Shown here: positions 17,269-25,444 of the stretch, in pieces | How the letters are laid out: each line of letters begins with the position of its first letter | How positions within the stretch are numbered: position 1 is the first letter of the stretch | Source of the DNA: Streptomyces sp. T39 | Lineage (GTDB): Bacteria > Actinomycetota > Actinomycetes > Streptomycetales > Streptomycetaceae | Length of the DNA stretch: 48,169 bases | Reading direction: 5' to 3' | Assembly (NCBI RefSeq): GCF_008042045.1 | Contig: NZ_RDBP01000012.1 | Span: forward strand, 895,907 to 944,075 | Position numbers and translations under genes: made by a program | Notes under the pieces: model-generated | Database searches by the model: none | What the model was told of the DNA's origin: nothing | Seen by the model: the letters and a program-made list of their open reading frames with translations, nothing else

Positions 17269-18144
17269 ATGGCGACCAACGCGAACGCAGACTCCGGCGC
17301 AGACCCCCGTCCCGGCTCCGCGGAGATCGGGGTGATCGGAGGCTCGGGCCTCTACTCCTTCCTGGAGAACGTCACCGAGATCCAGGTCGAGACGCCCTAC
17401 GGCCCTCCCAGCGACTCCCTCTTCCTCGGCGAGGTCGCCGGCCGCACGGTGGCCTTCCTGCCCCGCCACGGGCGCGGCCACCACGTGCCTCCGCACCGGA
17501 TCAACTACCGCGCCAATCTCTGGGCACTGCGCTCGGTCGGCGTCCGCCAGGTCCTCGGGCCCTGCGCGGTCGGCGGCCTGCGGCCCGAGTACGGGCCCGG
17601 CACCCTGCTCGTGCCCGACCAGTTCGTCGACCGGACCAAAGCGCGCGCACAGACCTACTTCGACGGTCTGCCGCTGCCCTCCGGCGCCGTCCCCAACGTC
17701 GTCCACGTCTCCCCCGCGGACCCGTACTGCCCTCGCGGACGCAAGGTCGCGCTCGACGCGGCGCGCGGCCGCGGCTGGGAGCCCGTCGACGGCGGCACCC
17801 TGGTGGTCGTCGAGGGCCCGAGGTTCTCCACGCGCGCCGAGTCCCGCTGGCACGCGGCCATGGGCTGGTCGGTGGTCGGCATGACAGGGCACCCCGAGGC
17901 CGTGCTCGCCCGTGAACTGGAGCTCTGCTACACGTCGATCACCCTGGTGACGGACCTGGACGCGGGTGCCGAGGCCGGTGAAGGCGTCTCCCACGAGGAG
18001 GTGCTCGCGGTGTTCGCGTCCAACGTCGACAGGCTGCGTAGCGTGCTCTTCGACGCGGTCGCCGCCCTGCCTGCCGACGACGGGCGCGACTGCCCGTGCG
18101 GGAGCGCTCTGGCAGGGGCCGACCTGGGCATCGAACTGCCCTGA
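17269..18144 (+). CDS. mtnP: S-methyl-5'-thioadenosine phosphorylase
   Basis: 291 residues. IGVIGGSGLYSFL (phosphate-binding loop), LPRHGRGHHVPPHRINYRAN, then VVEGPRFSTRAESRW and WSVVGMTGHPEAVLARELE, all hallmarks of the MTAP branch of purine nucleoside phosphorylases. VTDLDAG completes the active site. Role: phosphorolysis of methylthioadenosine to adenine and methylthioribose-1-phosphate. The ATG at 17269 is taken because of the -10-like box 7 nt upstream; an ATG at 17242 in frame is possible. The C-terminus carries a CPCG pair of cysteines after the core. A perfect palindrome ends the unit. Confidence 0.9.
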   Translation: MATNANADSGADPRPGSAEIGVIGGSGLYSFLENVTEIQVETPYGPPSDSLFLGEVAGRTVAFLPRHGRGHHVPPHRINYRANLWALRSVGVRQVLGPCAVGGLRPEYGPGTLLVPDQFVDRTKARAQTYFDGLPLPSGAVPNVVHVSPADPYCPRGRKVALDAARGRGWEPVDGGTLVVVEGPRFSTRAESRWHAAMGWSVVGMTGHPEAVLARELELCYTSITLVTDLDAGAEAGEGVSHEEVLAVFASNVDRLRSVLFDAVAALPADDGRDCPCGSALAGADLGIELP

Positions 18145-18175
18145 TCACCCTTCGGGGTGGCGGAGTTCTCCACAA

Positions 18176-18201
18176 GCCGGGGCCTGTGCACAGGCCCCGG
18201 C
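18176..18201. terminator. 26-bp perfect palindrome after the MTA phosphorylase gene
   Basis: The arm GCCGGGGCCTGTG is followed directly by its complement CACAGGCCCCGGC, 31 bp after the stop codon; a factor-independent terminator is the simplest reading. Confidence 0.7.
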
Positions 18202-18647
18202 GGCCACTCCGGCAGAACGGGATCGTGAGCGGTGGCGGACACGGGCAGAAGGCCCGGTCCCTCCCTCATGACAGGCGGTACCCCGACATGACGTTCCCGA
18301 CCCGGTCCCCGTTCCCGACCTCCGCGGATCCCTCCTCGGTCTCCCCGCCCGCGTCCTCCCCCGGCGGAGCCCCGCCTGCTGCGGGCGCCGCGGACGAAGG
18401 CGGCCTCCCGGCCCCCGACCGTGCCGGCCGTCCGCGCCCGACCGGGTACTCGCCCGCCTGCGTACCGCCGGACCCTGAAGCCCCGGGGCTTCTGGGTGTT
18501 CCGCCCTTCGAACCTCTCAAGGTCCGCAGCAGCGCCCTGCGCCTTCAGCGCGCGCTGCGCCGGCAGCGCCGGGCCATGGCCGCGGGCCTCGCCGTCACCG
18601 CCGCGGCTCTGGCCGCCTCCACCGCCCACGGCGCCGACGACACCGGT

Positions 18648-18741
18648 GTGACGTGGCCCCGGCTCCGGCGAGCGCCGCGGCGGTCGTGCGCGGAACGGAC
18701 AGCACCACGAGCGCCCCGGCCTCCGCGGCGCCCTCGCCCGC
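18648..18741 (+). repeat. 94-bp perfect inverted repeat, left arm
   Basis: Every base from 18648 to 18741 is the reverse complement of 19031 to 18938. The first mismatches outside are at 18647 and 18742. This is taken as the derived copy, because it sits where the reading frame breaks while the right arm codes in frame for the end of the SAF domain. Confidence 0.95.
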
Positions 18742-18937
18742 CTCCGCCTCCGCCCGGGAACGACGGCCTGGCGATCAGATGGTGTCCGCGCCGGTACGGA
18801 TCGCCGACGCGGCGACGGTACGCCTGCTCCGCCCCGGCGACCGGGTCGACGTCATCGCCGCGGCGCAGTCCGTCACGGGTGACGAGCCGTCGGCCGAGAT
18901 CGTCGCGTCCTGTGTCCGGGTCGCGGAGGTCCCGGAC

Positions 18938-19031
18938 GCGGGCGAGGGCGCCGCGGAGGCCGGGGCGCTCGTGGTGCTGTCCGTTCCGCGCACGACCGCC
19001 GCGGCGCTCGCCGGAGCCGGGGCCACGTCAC
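18938..19031 (-). repeat. 94-bp perfect inverted repeat, right arm
   Basis: Reverse complement of 18648-18741; 196 bp separate the arms. In the plus strand it encodes the C-terminal part of the SAF domain (AGALVVLSVPRTTAAALAG), so it is probably the source copy. Confidence 0.95.
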
Positions 19032-19192
19032 GACTGGTGGTGACGGTGTGCTGACGGAACAGCGCGGGGCTCGTACTGACGTATTGCCAGGTCCCCTCTT
19101 CACGGCTGCGGATTGGACAGGGCGACCGGGGGCTGTCGTAGGTTGCACGCCTGTCCCCCTCCCCAACAGCGCATGCGAAAAGAGGCTCATTC

Positions 19193-19699
19193 GTGAGCGA
19201 CAGCAAGCCGAGTCTGCTCGACGGCTTCAAGGCCTTCCTGATGCGTGGCAACGTGATCGACCTCGCGGTCGCCGTCGTGATCGGCGCTGCCTTCACCAAC
19301 ATCGTGAACGCGGTGGTGAAGGGCGTGATCAACCCGCTCGTCGGAGCATTCGGCACGAAGAACCTGGACTCCTACACGTCGTGCCTCAAGGCTCCCTGCC
19401 GGATCGGTGCGGACGGCGAGATGGACGGCATCCAGATCGCGTGGGGCTCGGTCCTCGGCGCGACCCTTCAGTTCGTGATCACTGCGGCCGTCGTGTACTT
19501 CCTGATGGTGCTCCCGATGGCCAAGTACCTGGCCCGCCGCGAGGCGCAGCGGAAGGCGAAGGAAGGCGTGCAGGAGGCCCTGGAGGTGACCGAGCTGGAG
19601 GTGCTGAAGGAGATCCGCGACGCGGTCGTCGCCCAGCGGTCCGCCAGTGGATCCGGCCCTGTGAGCGGCCCGGCAGTCCCGCCGCAGAACCTGGGCTGA
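19193..19699 (+). CDS. mscL: large-conductance mechanosensitive channel MscL
   Basis: 168 residues. FKAFLMRGNVIDLAVAVVIG (N-terminal helix and first membrane segment), FTNIVNAVVKGVINPLVG, a periplasmic loop with two cysteines (SCLKAPCR), the second membrane segment FVITAAVVYFLMVLPM, and a cytosolic C-terminal helix. The loop and C-terminal tail are longer than in E. coli, as is usual in Streptomyces. Role: pressure-relief channel under hypo-osmotic shock. GTG start with AGAGG upstream. A 14-bp inverted repeat follows. Confidence 0.95.
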   Translation: MSDSKPSLLDGFKAFLMRGNVIDLAVAVVIGAAFTNIVNAVVKGVINPLVGAFGTKNLDSYTSCLKAPCRIGADGEMDGIQIAWGSVLGATLQFVITAAVVYFLMVLPMAKYLARREAQRKAKEGVQEALEVTELEVLKEIRDAVVAQRSASGSGPVSGPAVPPQNLG

Positions 19700-19708
19700 C
19701 CGCACGCG

Positions 19709-19755
19709 CCGGGCGGCCGTCCCCGGAGCCTCATGGCCCACGGACGGCCGCCCGG
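19709..19755. terminator. bidirectional terminator between mscL and the convergent small gene
   Basis: CCGGGCGGCCGTCC (19709-19722) and GGACGGCCGCCCGG (19742-19755) are perfect 14-bp arms with a 19-nt loop, between two convergent stop codons. Confidence 0.75.
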
Positions 19756-19764
19756 TGGCGGATG

Positions 19765-19968
19765 TCAGACGTGGTGGGGCGGCTTCTCGTCGAGGAAGCG
19801 CGCGAGATCGGCGGCGCTGTCGGAGCCCTGAGGCCGCTCACCCCACCCGCGGTCCGTATCGTCCGCGGACTGCTGGTCCAGCGGATCGTCGAAGATCAGC
19901 GCAGGCTTCGGGTGCTGCCTGTCGGACTGCTTCGCGTCTCGCGGACCGGGGGCGGGGGCGGTGCTCAT
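19765..19968 (-). CDS. small conserved hypothetical protein
   Basis: 67 residues, hydrophilic and acidic, no membrane segment. The central ALIFDDPLDQQSADDTD and the C-terminal ADLARFLDEKPPHHV look conserved among Streptomyces (recollection). The ATG is preceded by TGGAGG. No function can be given. It lies 33 bp downstream of the molybdo-oxidoreductase operon on the same strand and may be its last gene. Confidence 0.6.
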   Translation of the reverse strand: MSTAPAPGPRDAKQSDRQHPKPALIFDDPLDQQSADDTDRGWGERPQGSDSAADLARFLDEKPPHHV

Positions 19969-20001
19969 GCCTCCAGGGTACGGCCGGACCGGGCGCCCGG
20001 G

Positions 20002-20436
20002 TCAACGGTCCTTGGGGTCGACCCACCACAGCGCCAGGACCACCAGGAACGACAGACACAGGAAACCCGCACCCCACCAGGCGGTGCCGGTGTCCCCCTG
20101 CATCCATTCGTTGACGATGACCGTCAGACCCCAGAGCTGGCCGATGACCACCGTGCAGGCCAGCGCGATCCGCGCGTTGAGGCGTGCCGCCCGCTCGGGT
20201 TCCTGCTCGCTGCCGGCGCCCGGCCCCGGGCCGGTGCGCGTGACCCTGGGGTCCCCGTATCCGCTCGTCGGGCGGATCTGCGGATACCGCTCGTGCACGG
20301 GGCGGTTCAGCCGGGGGTCGGCGCTGCCCGGCCGGTAGGCAGGGGCGTCGCCCGCGGCGGGCAGCAGCGGTCCGTCGCCGTGACGGGTCGGCCCGTCGGG
20401 GGCAAAGGGCCCACCCGGTTCCGCGGCGTGGCTCAT
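20002..20436 (-). CDS. small membrane protein of the oxidoreductase operon
   Basis: 144 residues. About 85 N-terminal residues are Pro/Gly/Arg-rich and hydrophilic; then two membrane helices (ARIALACTVVIGQLWGLTVI and WWGAGFLCLSFLVVLALWW) end with VDPKDR. Its ATG overlaps the stop of the Rieske gene (ATGA) and GGAGGGG precedes it. No known family is recognised. By position it could be an accessory or anchoring subunit of the oxidoreductase (inference). Confidence 0.75.
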   Translation of the reverse strand: MSHAAEPGGPFAPDGPTRHGDGPLLPAAGDAPAYRPGSADPRLNRPVHERYPQIRPTSGYGDPRVTRTGPGPGAGSEQEPERAARLNARIALACTVVIGQLWGLTVIVNEWMQGDTGTAWWGAGFLCLSFLVVLALWWVDPKDR

Positions 20437-21200
20437 GTCCCCTCCCCGGTTCCCGAGTCCTGGCCGCCCGACGACGACGTGCCCGGCGCCGAGCGCCGTG
20501 TGCCCGACGCCGAGGTACCCGAGTCGCGCGTGCTCCACGGGGGCTTGCCGGCATCACGTGTGCCGGCACGGGTCCGCGAGGCGCTGACGCCGGGGCACTC
20601 CAGCAGTTCCGCCCGCTCCGGCTCCTGCTCGGCGAACTGCCGGCACCAGGCGTCGCGGTCGGTCTCACCCGACCGCACGGTGGCCAGCGCCCAGACGGCG
20701 CCGTCGGCGTCCTCGTCGACGATCACTCTCGGCAGCGGCCGGGGCGGCGGTCCCGCCGTCACCTCCCCCGTGCGGACATCGAAGACGCCCTCATGGCACG
20801 GGCAGAGGAGTTCGCCCTCCGGGCCCCGGTCCGCGCGCCAGAGCACGGCGCAGGCCAGGTGGGTGCAGATGGCGGAGTATCCGACGAGCGTGCCGTCCAC
20901 GAGACGTACGGCCACGGCCCGGTCGTCCTCACCCGGGTACCGGAAGGCGAGTGACTCACCGGGGGCGAGACTCTCGGCGATCTTCTTCGGCCGCGGCAGT
21001 TCGTCGTTGTCTCCGTGACGGTGCAGCACGCCGCCTGCCACGCCGATGCCGCCGACGGCGAGACCGCCCGAGACGGTGGCGACGATGCGGAGGTAGTCCC
21101 GGCGGGTGGTGAGAGCGTCGGCGGCGATCCTGTCGTGGAGCGCCTCCTGGGCGGTGTCCGGCGCGGAGTCGCCCGCTGCGGGCTGCTGGGTGACGCTCAT
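20433..21200 (-). CDS. Rieske [2Fe-2S] protein
   Basis: 255 residues. After a short cytosolic segment with RRDYLRIVATVSGGLAVGGI, a Tat-like or anchor helix (RRDYLR resembles a twin-arginine motif), the Rieske domain shows CTHLAC and CPCHEG: the two Cys and two His cluster ligands are all present. The last ~55 residues are low-complexity Ser/Gly/Thr/Arg and encoded by degenerate DNA repeats. ATG overlaps the upstream stop. Role by context: electron transfer between the iron-sulfur subunit and the quinone pool or cytochrome-like subunit (inference). Confidence 0.88.
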   Translation of the reverse strand: MSVTQQPAAGDSAPDTAQEALHDRIAADALTTRRDYLRIVATVSGGLAVGGIGVAGGVLHRHGDNDELPRPKKIAESLAPGESLAFRYPGEDDRAVAVRLVDGTLVGYSAICTHLACAVLWRADRGPEGELLCPCHEGVFDVRTGEVTAGPPPRPLPRVIVDEDADGAVWALATVRSGETDRDAWCRQFAEQEPERAELLECPGVSASRTRAGTRDAGKPPWSTRDSGTSASGTRRSAPGTSSSGGQDSGTGEGT

Positions 21201-21796
21201 GTGACATCGGCTCCGTTGATCTGGACGATGGGCAGCCCTCCGGGCACGGGCCACTGGACCTTGTCAGCGGGCACCACCATGGCGACCCCCGTCTTCACCA
21301 CGACATCGCCGAAGGTGAAGGAGTCGGCGACCTGGACACCCGGGCGCTCCGCCTGGAGTTCCTCGACCGTGCCGTAGAAGAGCGCGCCGGTGGGGCAGAC
21401 GGTGGCGCACATGGGGGCGAGACCGTAGGCCGTGCGGTCGTAGCAGAGGTTGCACTTCATCTGGAGCTTCGCCTGGAGGTCGATCTTCGGTACGCCGAAG
21501 GGACAGGCGTTGACGCAGTTCGCGCAGCCGATGCAGCGGGTGGTGTCGGCCTGCTGCACCACCCCGTCGGCGGTGACCAGGATCGCGTCGGCCGGACACA
21601 CCTCGGCGCAGGGGGCCACCGGGTCCTCGCAGTGCATGCAGACCGTGGGAAGAGAGGCGACCGTGTGCCCCTCGTCGGGATAATCCAGGTGGATCATGGA
21701 CTTGCCGCGGTGCGAGTCGCACTCGCGGCAGGCGGACACGCAGGCCTGGCAGCCGATGCACCGCCCGGGGTCGATGAAGATCGTTCTTCCCATCAT
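21197..21796 (-). CDS. 4Fe-4S electron-transfer subunit of a molybdo-oxidoreductase
   Basis: 199 residues with four ferredoxin-type cysteine clusters: CIGCQACVSAC, CMHCEDPVAPCAEVC, CIGCANCVNAC, and CNLCYDR with a later C-x3-CPTG. This is the NrfC/DmsB/FdhB layout for four [4Fe-4S] clusters. Role: carries electrons between the Mo subunit and the membrane subunit. The first of two adjacent ATG codons is taken. It follows the Mo subunit by 8 bp and overlaps the Rieske gene by 4 bp. Confidence 0.92.
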   Translation of the reverse strand: MMGRTIFIDPGRCIGCQACVSACRECDSHRGKSMIHLDYPDEGHTVASLPTVCMHCEDPVAPCAEVCPADAILVTADGVVQQADTTRCIGCANCVNACPFGVPKIDLQAKLQMKCNLCYDRTAYGLAPMCATVCPTGALFYGTVEELQAERPGVQVADSFTFGDVVVKTGVAMVVPADKVQWPVPGGLPIVQINGADVT

Positions 21797-21804
21797 GGCC
21801 GGCC

Positions 21805-24117
21805 TCAGCTCCTCTCGGCGGTGCCCCGGCCCTGGGGGGCCGTGGGCGGCAGGGGGTCGGTGCGGGACACCTGCGTCTCGGGATACGCCGTGTGCCCGGG
21901 CGCCACAGGGGGCGCGGGGACGAGGTCGACCGCGTCGCCGGCCTCGACGCGGCAGGCGCACACCTTGTACTCGGGAATCTTGGAGCGGGGGTCCAGGGCG
22001 TCGATGGTGAGGGCGTTCGCGGCGGTCGGGACGGGCCAGTGGTACGGCACGAAGACCGTGTCCGGCCTGATGGCCTCGGTGACGAGGGCGGGGAAGACCT
22101 CGCTGCCGCGCCGGGTGACGACACGGACCGGATCCCCGGAGCGGAAGCCGAGCGAGGGGTGCACCTCCACCCAGGGGCGCGGGGTCTGTTCGACGAGGGC
22201 GCCCAGACGGCGGGTCTGGTTGCCGGAGAGGAAGTGGGCGACGGTGCGGCCGGTGGTCAGGGACATGGGGTACTCGTCGCTGTACGGGTCCATCGGCGGG
22301 TGCCATTCGACGACCTGGAGATGGATCCTGCCGTCGGGGTGGTACGTCCTGCCGTCCTCGAAGAGCCGGGGCGTGCCGGGGTGGTCGGTGGACGGACAGG
22401 GCCAGGCGATGCCTCCGGTCTCCTCCAGGCGCTCGTAGGTGATGCCGTAGTAGTCGTTGACCGTTCCGGCGGAGGCGATCCGCAGTTCCTCGAAGACCTC
22501 GCGGGAACCGGCGAAGGCGAACTTGTCCCCTGCTCCGAGCCGCTGGGCGAGCTGGCACATGACCCAGGTGTCGGTGCGCACGCCCGGAAGAGGTTCCTGT
22601 GCCTTGTTGTGCTTGACCACCCGGGCCTCGGCGTTCGCCATCACGCCTTCGTCCTCGGCCCAGGTGGTGACGGGGAAGACCACGTGTGCGTTGGCGGCTG
22701 TCTCGGAGAGGAAGAAGTCGAATTGGGCGTGGAACTCGATGGCGTCGTACCCCTCCTTCACCACCCGGTAGTTGGGCAGGGACACGAAGGGGTTGTTGCA
22801 GATGCCGATCAGTCCGCGGATCTCCCCGCGCTGCATCTGCCAGACCATCTCCATCATGGAGGTGCCGGCGGGCGGGAGCTCCGACTCCTCGATGCCCCAG
22901 ATCTCGCAGATCTGCCGGCGGTGCTCCTCGTTCGTGATCGACCGGCCGCCGGGCAGCAGGTCGGACTTCTGGCCGTGCTCCCGGCCGCCCTGCCCGTTGC
23001 CCTGGCCGGTGATGGTGCCGTATCCGGCGCCGGGCCTGCCGATGTTGCCGGTGGCGACACAGAGATTGATGACGGTGAGGCAGTTCTCCACTCCCTGGGA
23101 GTGGTGCTCGATGCCCCGGGCGTGCCAGGCCATGGCCTTGCCGGCGCCCGCGAAGGTCCGGGCGACCAGCACGATCTGCTCGGCGGGGACGCCGCAGATC
23201 TCCGCGGCGCGGGACGGCGGGTACTCGGCCGCCTTGGCACGGACCTCGGCCCAGCCCGTGGTGTGCTCGGCGAGGTACGCCTCGTCGGTCAGGCCCTCCT
23301 CGACGACGACGTTGAGCACGGAGTTGAAGAAGGCCGCGTCCGTGCCCGGCTTCAGCGCGACGTGGATGTCGGCGGTGCGGGCGATGGCCGTCTCGCGCGG
23401 GTCCACGACGATCAGCGAGGCACCGCGGTCCCTGGCGCCCCATACGTACTGAGTCATCACGGGGAAGCACTCGCCGACGTTGGAGCCGGCGATCAGCAGG
23501 CAGTCGGTGAGCAGGATGTCGGAGAAGGGGTTGCCCGCCCGGTCGATGCCGAAGGCGAGCTTGTTCGCCCCGGCGGCCGAGACCATGCACAGCCGGCCGT
23601 TGTAGTCGACATGGCGGGTCCTGAGGGCGACCCGAGCGAACTTCCCGACCAGATACGTCTTCTCGGAGAACAGGCTGGCCCCGCCGAGCAGGCCGAACGC
23701 GTCGTTGCCGTACGTGCTCTGGATCCGCCGAATCTCCGACACCGTGAAGTCGAGCGCCTCCTCCCAGGACACCTCCCGGAAGGGCTCGTCCCGGCTGCGG
23801 CGCATCAGCGGGGCGGTCAGCCGGTCGGGGTGGTTGACCTGCTGGTAGGCGTTGATGCCTTTGGGACAGAGCCGCATGCGATTGATGTCGTGGTTGCGGG
23901 GCTCGACGCCGAAGACCTTCCCTCCGCGATCGACACGGAGATACATGCCGCACTGGACGCCGCAGAAGCAGCAGTGCGTGGGCACGAGGGTCTCGCCGGT
24001 CTGGTCCGCGTGCCACTGGTCGGCGGGGAACCCTCCGGCGTCGCGGAAGTTGCGCGTGCCCGGCGGGGCGATGGAGGGGTCGAGGGGGACGGGCGTCCGG
24101 TGCTGCTCGGCGGTCAC
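21805..24117 (-). CDS. molybdopterin (bis-PGD) oxidoreductase catalytic subunit
   Basis: 770 residues. THCCFCGVQCGMYL with CPKG downstream binds an N-terminal [4Fe-4S] cluster. YNGRLCMVSAAGANKLAFG carries a Cys in the position of the Mo ligand of assimilatory nitrate reductases and formate dehydrogenases. GQGNGQGGREHGQKSD and the C-terminal VFVPYHWP and CACRVE segments complete the bis-PGD fold. It groups with NasA/FdhA-like enzymes, but the substrate (nitrate, formate or other) is not settled by sequence reading. No signal peptide is seen, so it is likely cytosolic. GTG start overlapping the upstream stop (GTGA). Confidence 0.9.
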   Translation of the reverse strand: MTAEQHRTPVPLDPSIAPPGTRNFRDAGGFPADQWHADQTGETLVPTHCCFCGVQCGMYLRVDRGGKVFGVEPRNHDINRMRLCPKGINAYQQVNHPDRLTAPLMRRSRDEPFREVSWEEALDFTVSEIRRIQSTYGNDAFGLLGGASLFSEKTYLVGKFARVALRTRHVDYNGRLCMVSAAGANKLAFGIDRAGNPFSDILLTDCLLIAGSNVGECFPVMTQYVWGARDRGASLIVVDPRETAIARTADIHVALKPGTDAAFFNSVLNVVVEEGLTDEAYLAEHTTGWAEVRAKAAEYPPSRAAEICGVPAEQIVLVARTFAGAGKAMAWHARGIEHHSQGVENCLTVINLCVATGNIGRPGAGYGTITGQGNGQGGREHGQKSDLLPGGRSITNEEHRRQICEIWGIEESELPPAGTSMMEMVWQMQRGEIRGLIGICNNPFVSLPNYRVVKEGYDAIEFHAQFDFFLSETAANAHVVFPVTTWAEDEGVMANAEARVVKHNKAQEPLPGVRTDTWVMCQLAQRLGAGDKFAFAGSREVFEELRIASAGTVNDYYGITYERLEETGGIAWPCPSTDHPGTPRLFEDGRTYHPDGRIHLQVVEWHPPMDPYSDEYPMSLTTGRTVAHFLSGNQTRRLGALVEQTPRPWVEVHPSLGFRSGDPVRVVTRRGSEVFPALVTEAIRPDTVFVPYHWPVPTAANALTIDALDPRSKIPEYKVCACRVEAGDAVDLVPAPPVAPGHTAYPETQVSRTDPLPPTAPQGRGTAERS

Positions 24118-25235
24118 TTGAAGCCCTTCTTGACATGCGTCAGGTACGCGCCACCGCGGAGCACGCGCTTGCAGCGGGGGCAGTACTCGGCCCACTCGGC
24201 GAAGTCGAGCCGCAGGTCGCGCATCGTGCCCTGAAGGTTCTCGACGTAGGCGGTGGTGTCGACGGGCTGTCCGCAGCGCCGGCAGGGGAAGACCTCGTCG
24301 TCCTGCCGGGAGGTGTACTTGAACAGCTGCATGCCCACCGCGGCCGGCCGCTGGACGATGTGGAAGAACTTGCCGAACGGGATGTAGATCAGCGTGAAGA
24401 CCACCGACACCATGTGCAGGATCGCGAGGAACTCGTAACCGCCGCCGTGCAGGAAGAGCGAGGAGAACGTGAGCAGCAGGCCGGTCACGGAGATGACGAT
24501 CAGCGCGATCAGCGGGACGAGGTCGTAGGCGAAGCGCTGACCGGTGATGGCGCCCCGGTCCTTCATCCGGCGCCACAGGAAGTAGGAGGCGCCGGGGATG
24601 ACGAGGACCGCGGCGAGGTCCAGGCCGTGGAACATGATCCAGCCGAAGAAGTTCAGCGCGTCGAAGCCCAGCACCTTCAGGCCCCAGATGCGCATCTCGT
24701 ACCCGGGGCCCGAGCCGGTGCCGGAGGTGAAGGTGAACCAGCCCCAGGTCAGCGGGAAGGTGATCAGCGCGGCCAGTACGCAGCCCCAGAAGATGAGCTG
24801 GTGGGCGGCCCAGCGGGCGTGGGAGCGGGCTCCGAGGAACTTCTGGAAACCGAGGTAGGTGGCGATCATCTTCGGCAGGGCGGTCGGTGCCCGGCGGAAG
24901 TTGGACGCCGAGAAGAAGCTGCGCCAGCCCTCCTTGAAGAGCCGGCGCGCGCCGGGAGAGGAGACCCAGACCGTGTAGCGGTAGGCGACGCCGAAGGCGA
25001 GGAAGACCGTGGCGACGGCGTACGGCAGCAGGGCGGAGTCGAAGTCCTTCAGCATCCGGCTGCCGAGCACGATCGCGAGGATCAGCAGCACGGACACGGC
25101 GATGCCGGCGAGCGTCGCCCGCTGCGCGACGGGCAGCGGACCGCGTCTGCCCGGGCCGGCGGGGGCGTCGGACGCAGCGGCCGGGGGCACCGACGGCTTC
25201 GCCGGTACGGCGGGGGCTTCTGGTGGCTCGGTCAC
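24114..25235 (-). CDS. membrane cytochrome-like subunit with C-terminal CxxC pairs
   Basis: 373 residues. Five or six hydrophobic helices between about 40 and 310, with several histidines in helices (WAAHQLIFWG, MFHGLDLA, FLAILHMVSVVF) that could bind haem b as in NarI. The C-terminus adds FPCRRCGQPVDTTAYVENL and YCPRCKRVLRGG: two CxxC pairs about 40 residues apart, a zinc-ribbon or rubredoxin-like knuckle. It is the first gene of the operon; GTG start 6 nt after TACCGT (25247-25242), possibly leaderless. Role: quinone-side membrane anchor (inference). Confidence 0.82.
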   Translation of the reverse strand: MTEPPEAPAVPAKPSVPPAAASDAPAGPGRRGPLPVAQRATLAGIAVSVLLILAIVLGSRMLKDFDSALLPYAVATVFLAFGVAYRYTVWVSSPGARRLFKEGWRSFFSASNFRRAPTALPKMIATYLGFQKFLGARSHARWAAHQLIFWGCVLAALITFPLTWGWFTFTSGTGSGPGYEMRIWGLKVLGFDALNFFGWIMFHGLDLAAVLVIPGASYFLWRRMKDRGAITGQRFAYDLVPLIALIVISVTGLLLTFSSLFLHGGGYEFLAILHMVSVVFTLIYIPFGKFFHIVQRPAAVGMQLFKYTSRQDDEVFPCRRCGQPVDTTAYVENLQGTMRDLRLDFAEWAEYCPRCKRVLRGGAYLTHVKKGFK

Positions 25236-25444
25236 GGAGCCACGGTAGGGCGCTTTGACCTCAATAGCCCGTTATGTACGACAGCGGGGTGAGCCGTGGC
25301 GCCGGATCCGCAGGCCGCGCGCCCAGCGCCACCAACCCCGTGCGCACCGCCCGGCGAGCCGCCCCCGGGGCGCCGCTCGCGGGCCCACGGGAGGGTCATC
25401 CGTCCGGACGCTCCACCTCCGCGCGCTCAACTACCGTGAAGGGC

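Larger units (their letters stand above)
18288..19054 (+). pseudogene. SAF-domain (CpaB/RcpC-like) protein gene, frame-broken at an inverted duplication
   Basis: The first part, from the ATG at 18288, gives a Pro/Ser-rich leader (MTFPTRSPFPTSADPSS) and a membrane helix (RAMAAGLAVTAAALAAST). The second part, in the +2 frame, gives an Ala/Ser/Pro linker and VSAPVRIADAATVRLLRPGD then RVDVIAA, a SAF domain, ending at 19054. Homologues beside mscL carry all of this in one reading frame (recollection). The frame change falls at about 18648, exactly where a 94-bp inverted copy of the gene's own 3' end begins. So either the gene is a recent pseudogene or the assembly is wrong here. A short product from GTG 18653 would lack the membrane helix. 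Confidence 0.7.

Noticed and set aside
18653..19054. Independent 133-residue gene starting at GTG 18653
   Set aside because: Its start lies inside the inverted repeat, has no ribosome site and would give a SAF domain without membrane anchor; a broken longer gene explains it better.
19113..19144. TTGGAC / TAGGTT as an mscL promoter
   Set aside because: Spacing is 20 bp, too long for a housekeeping promoter; not strong enough to list.
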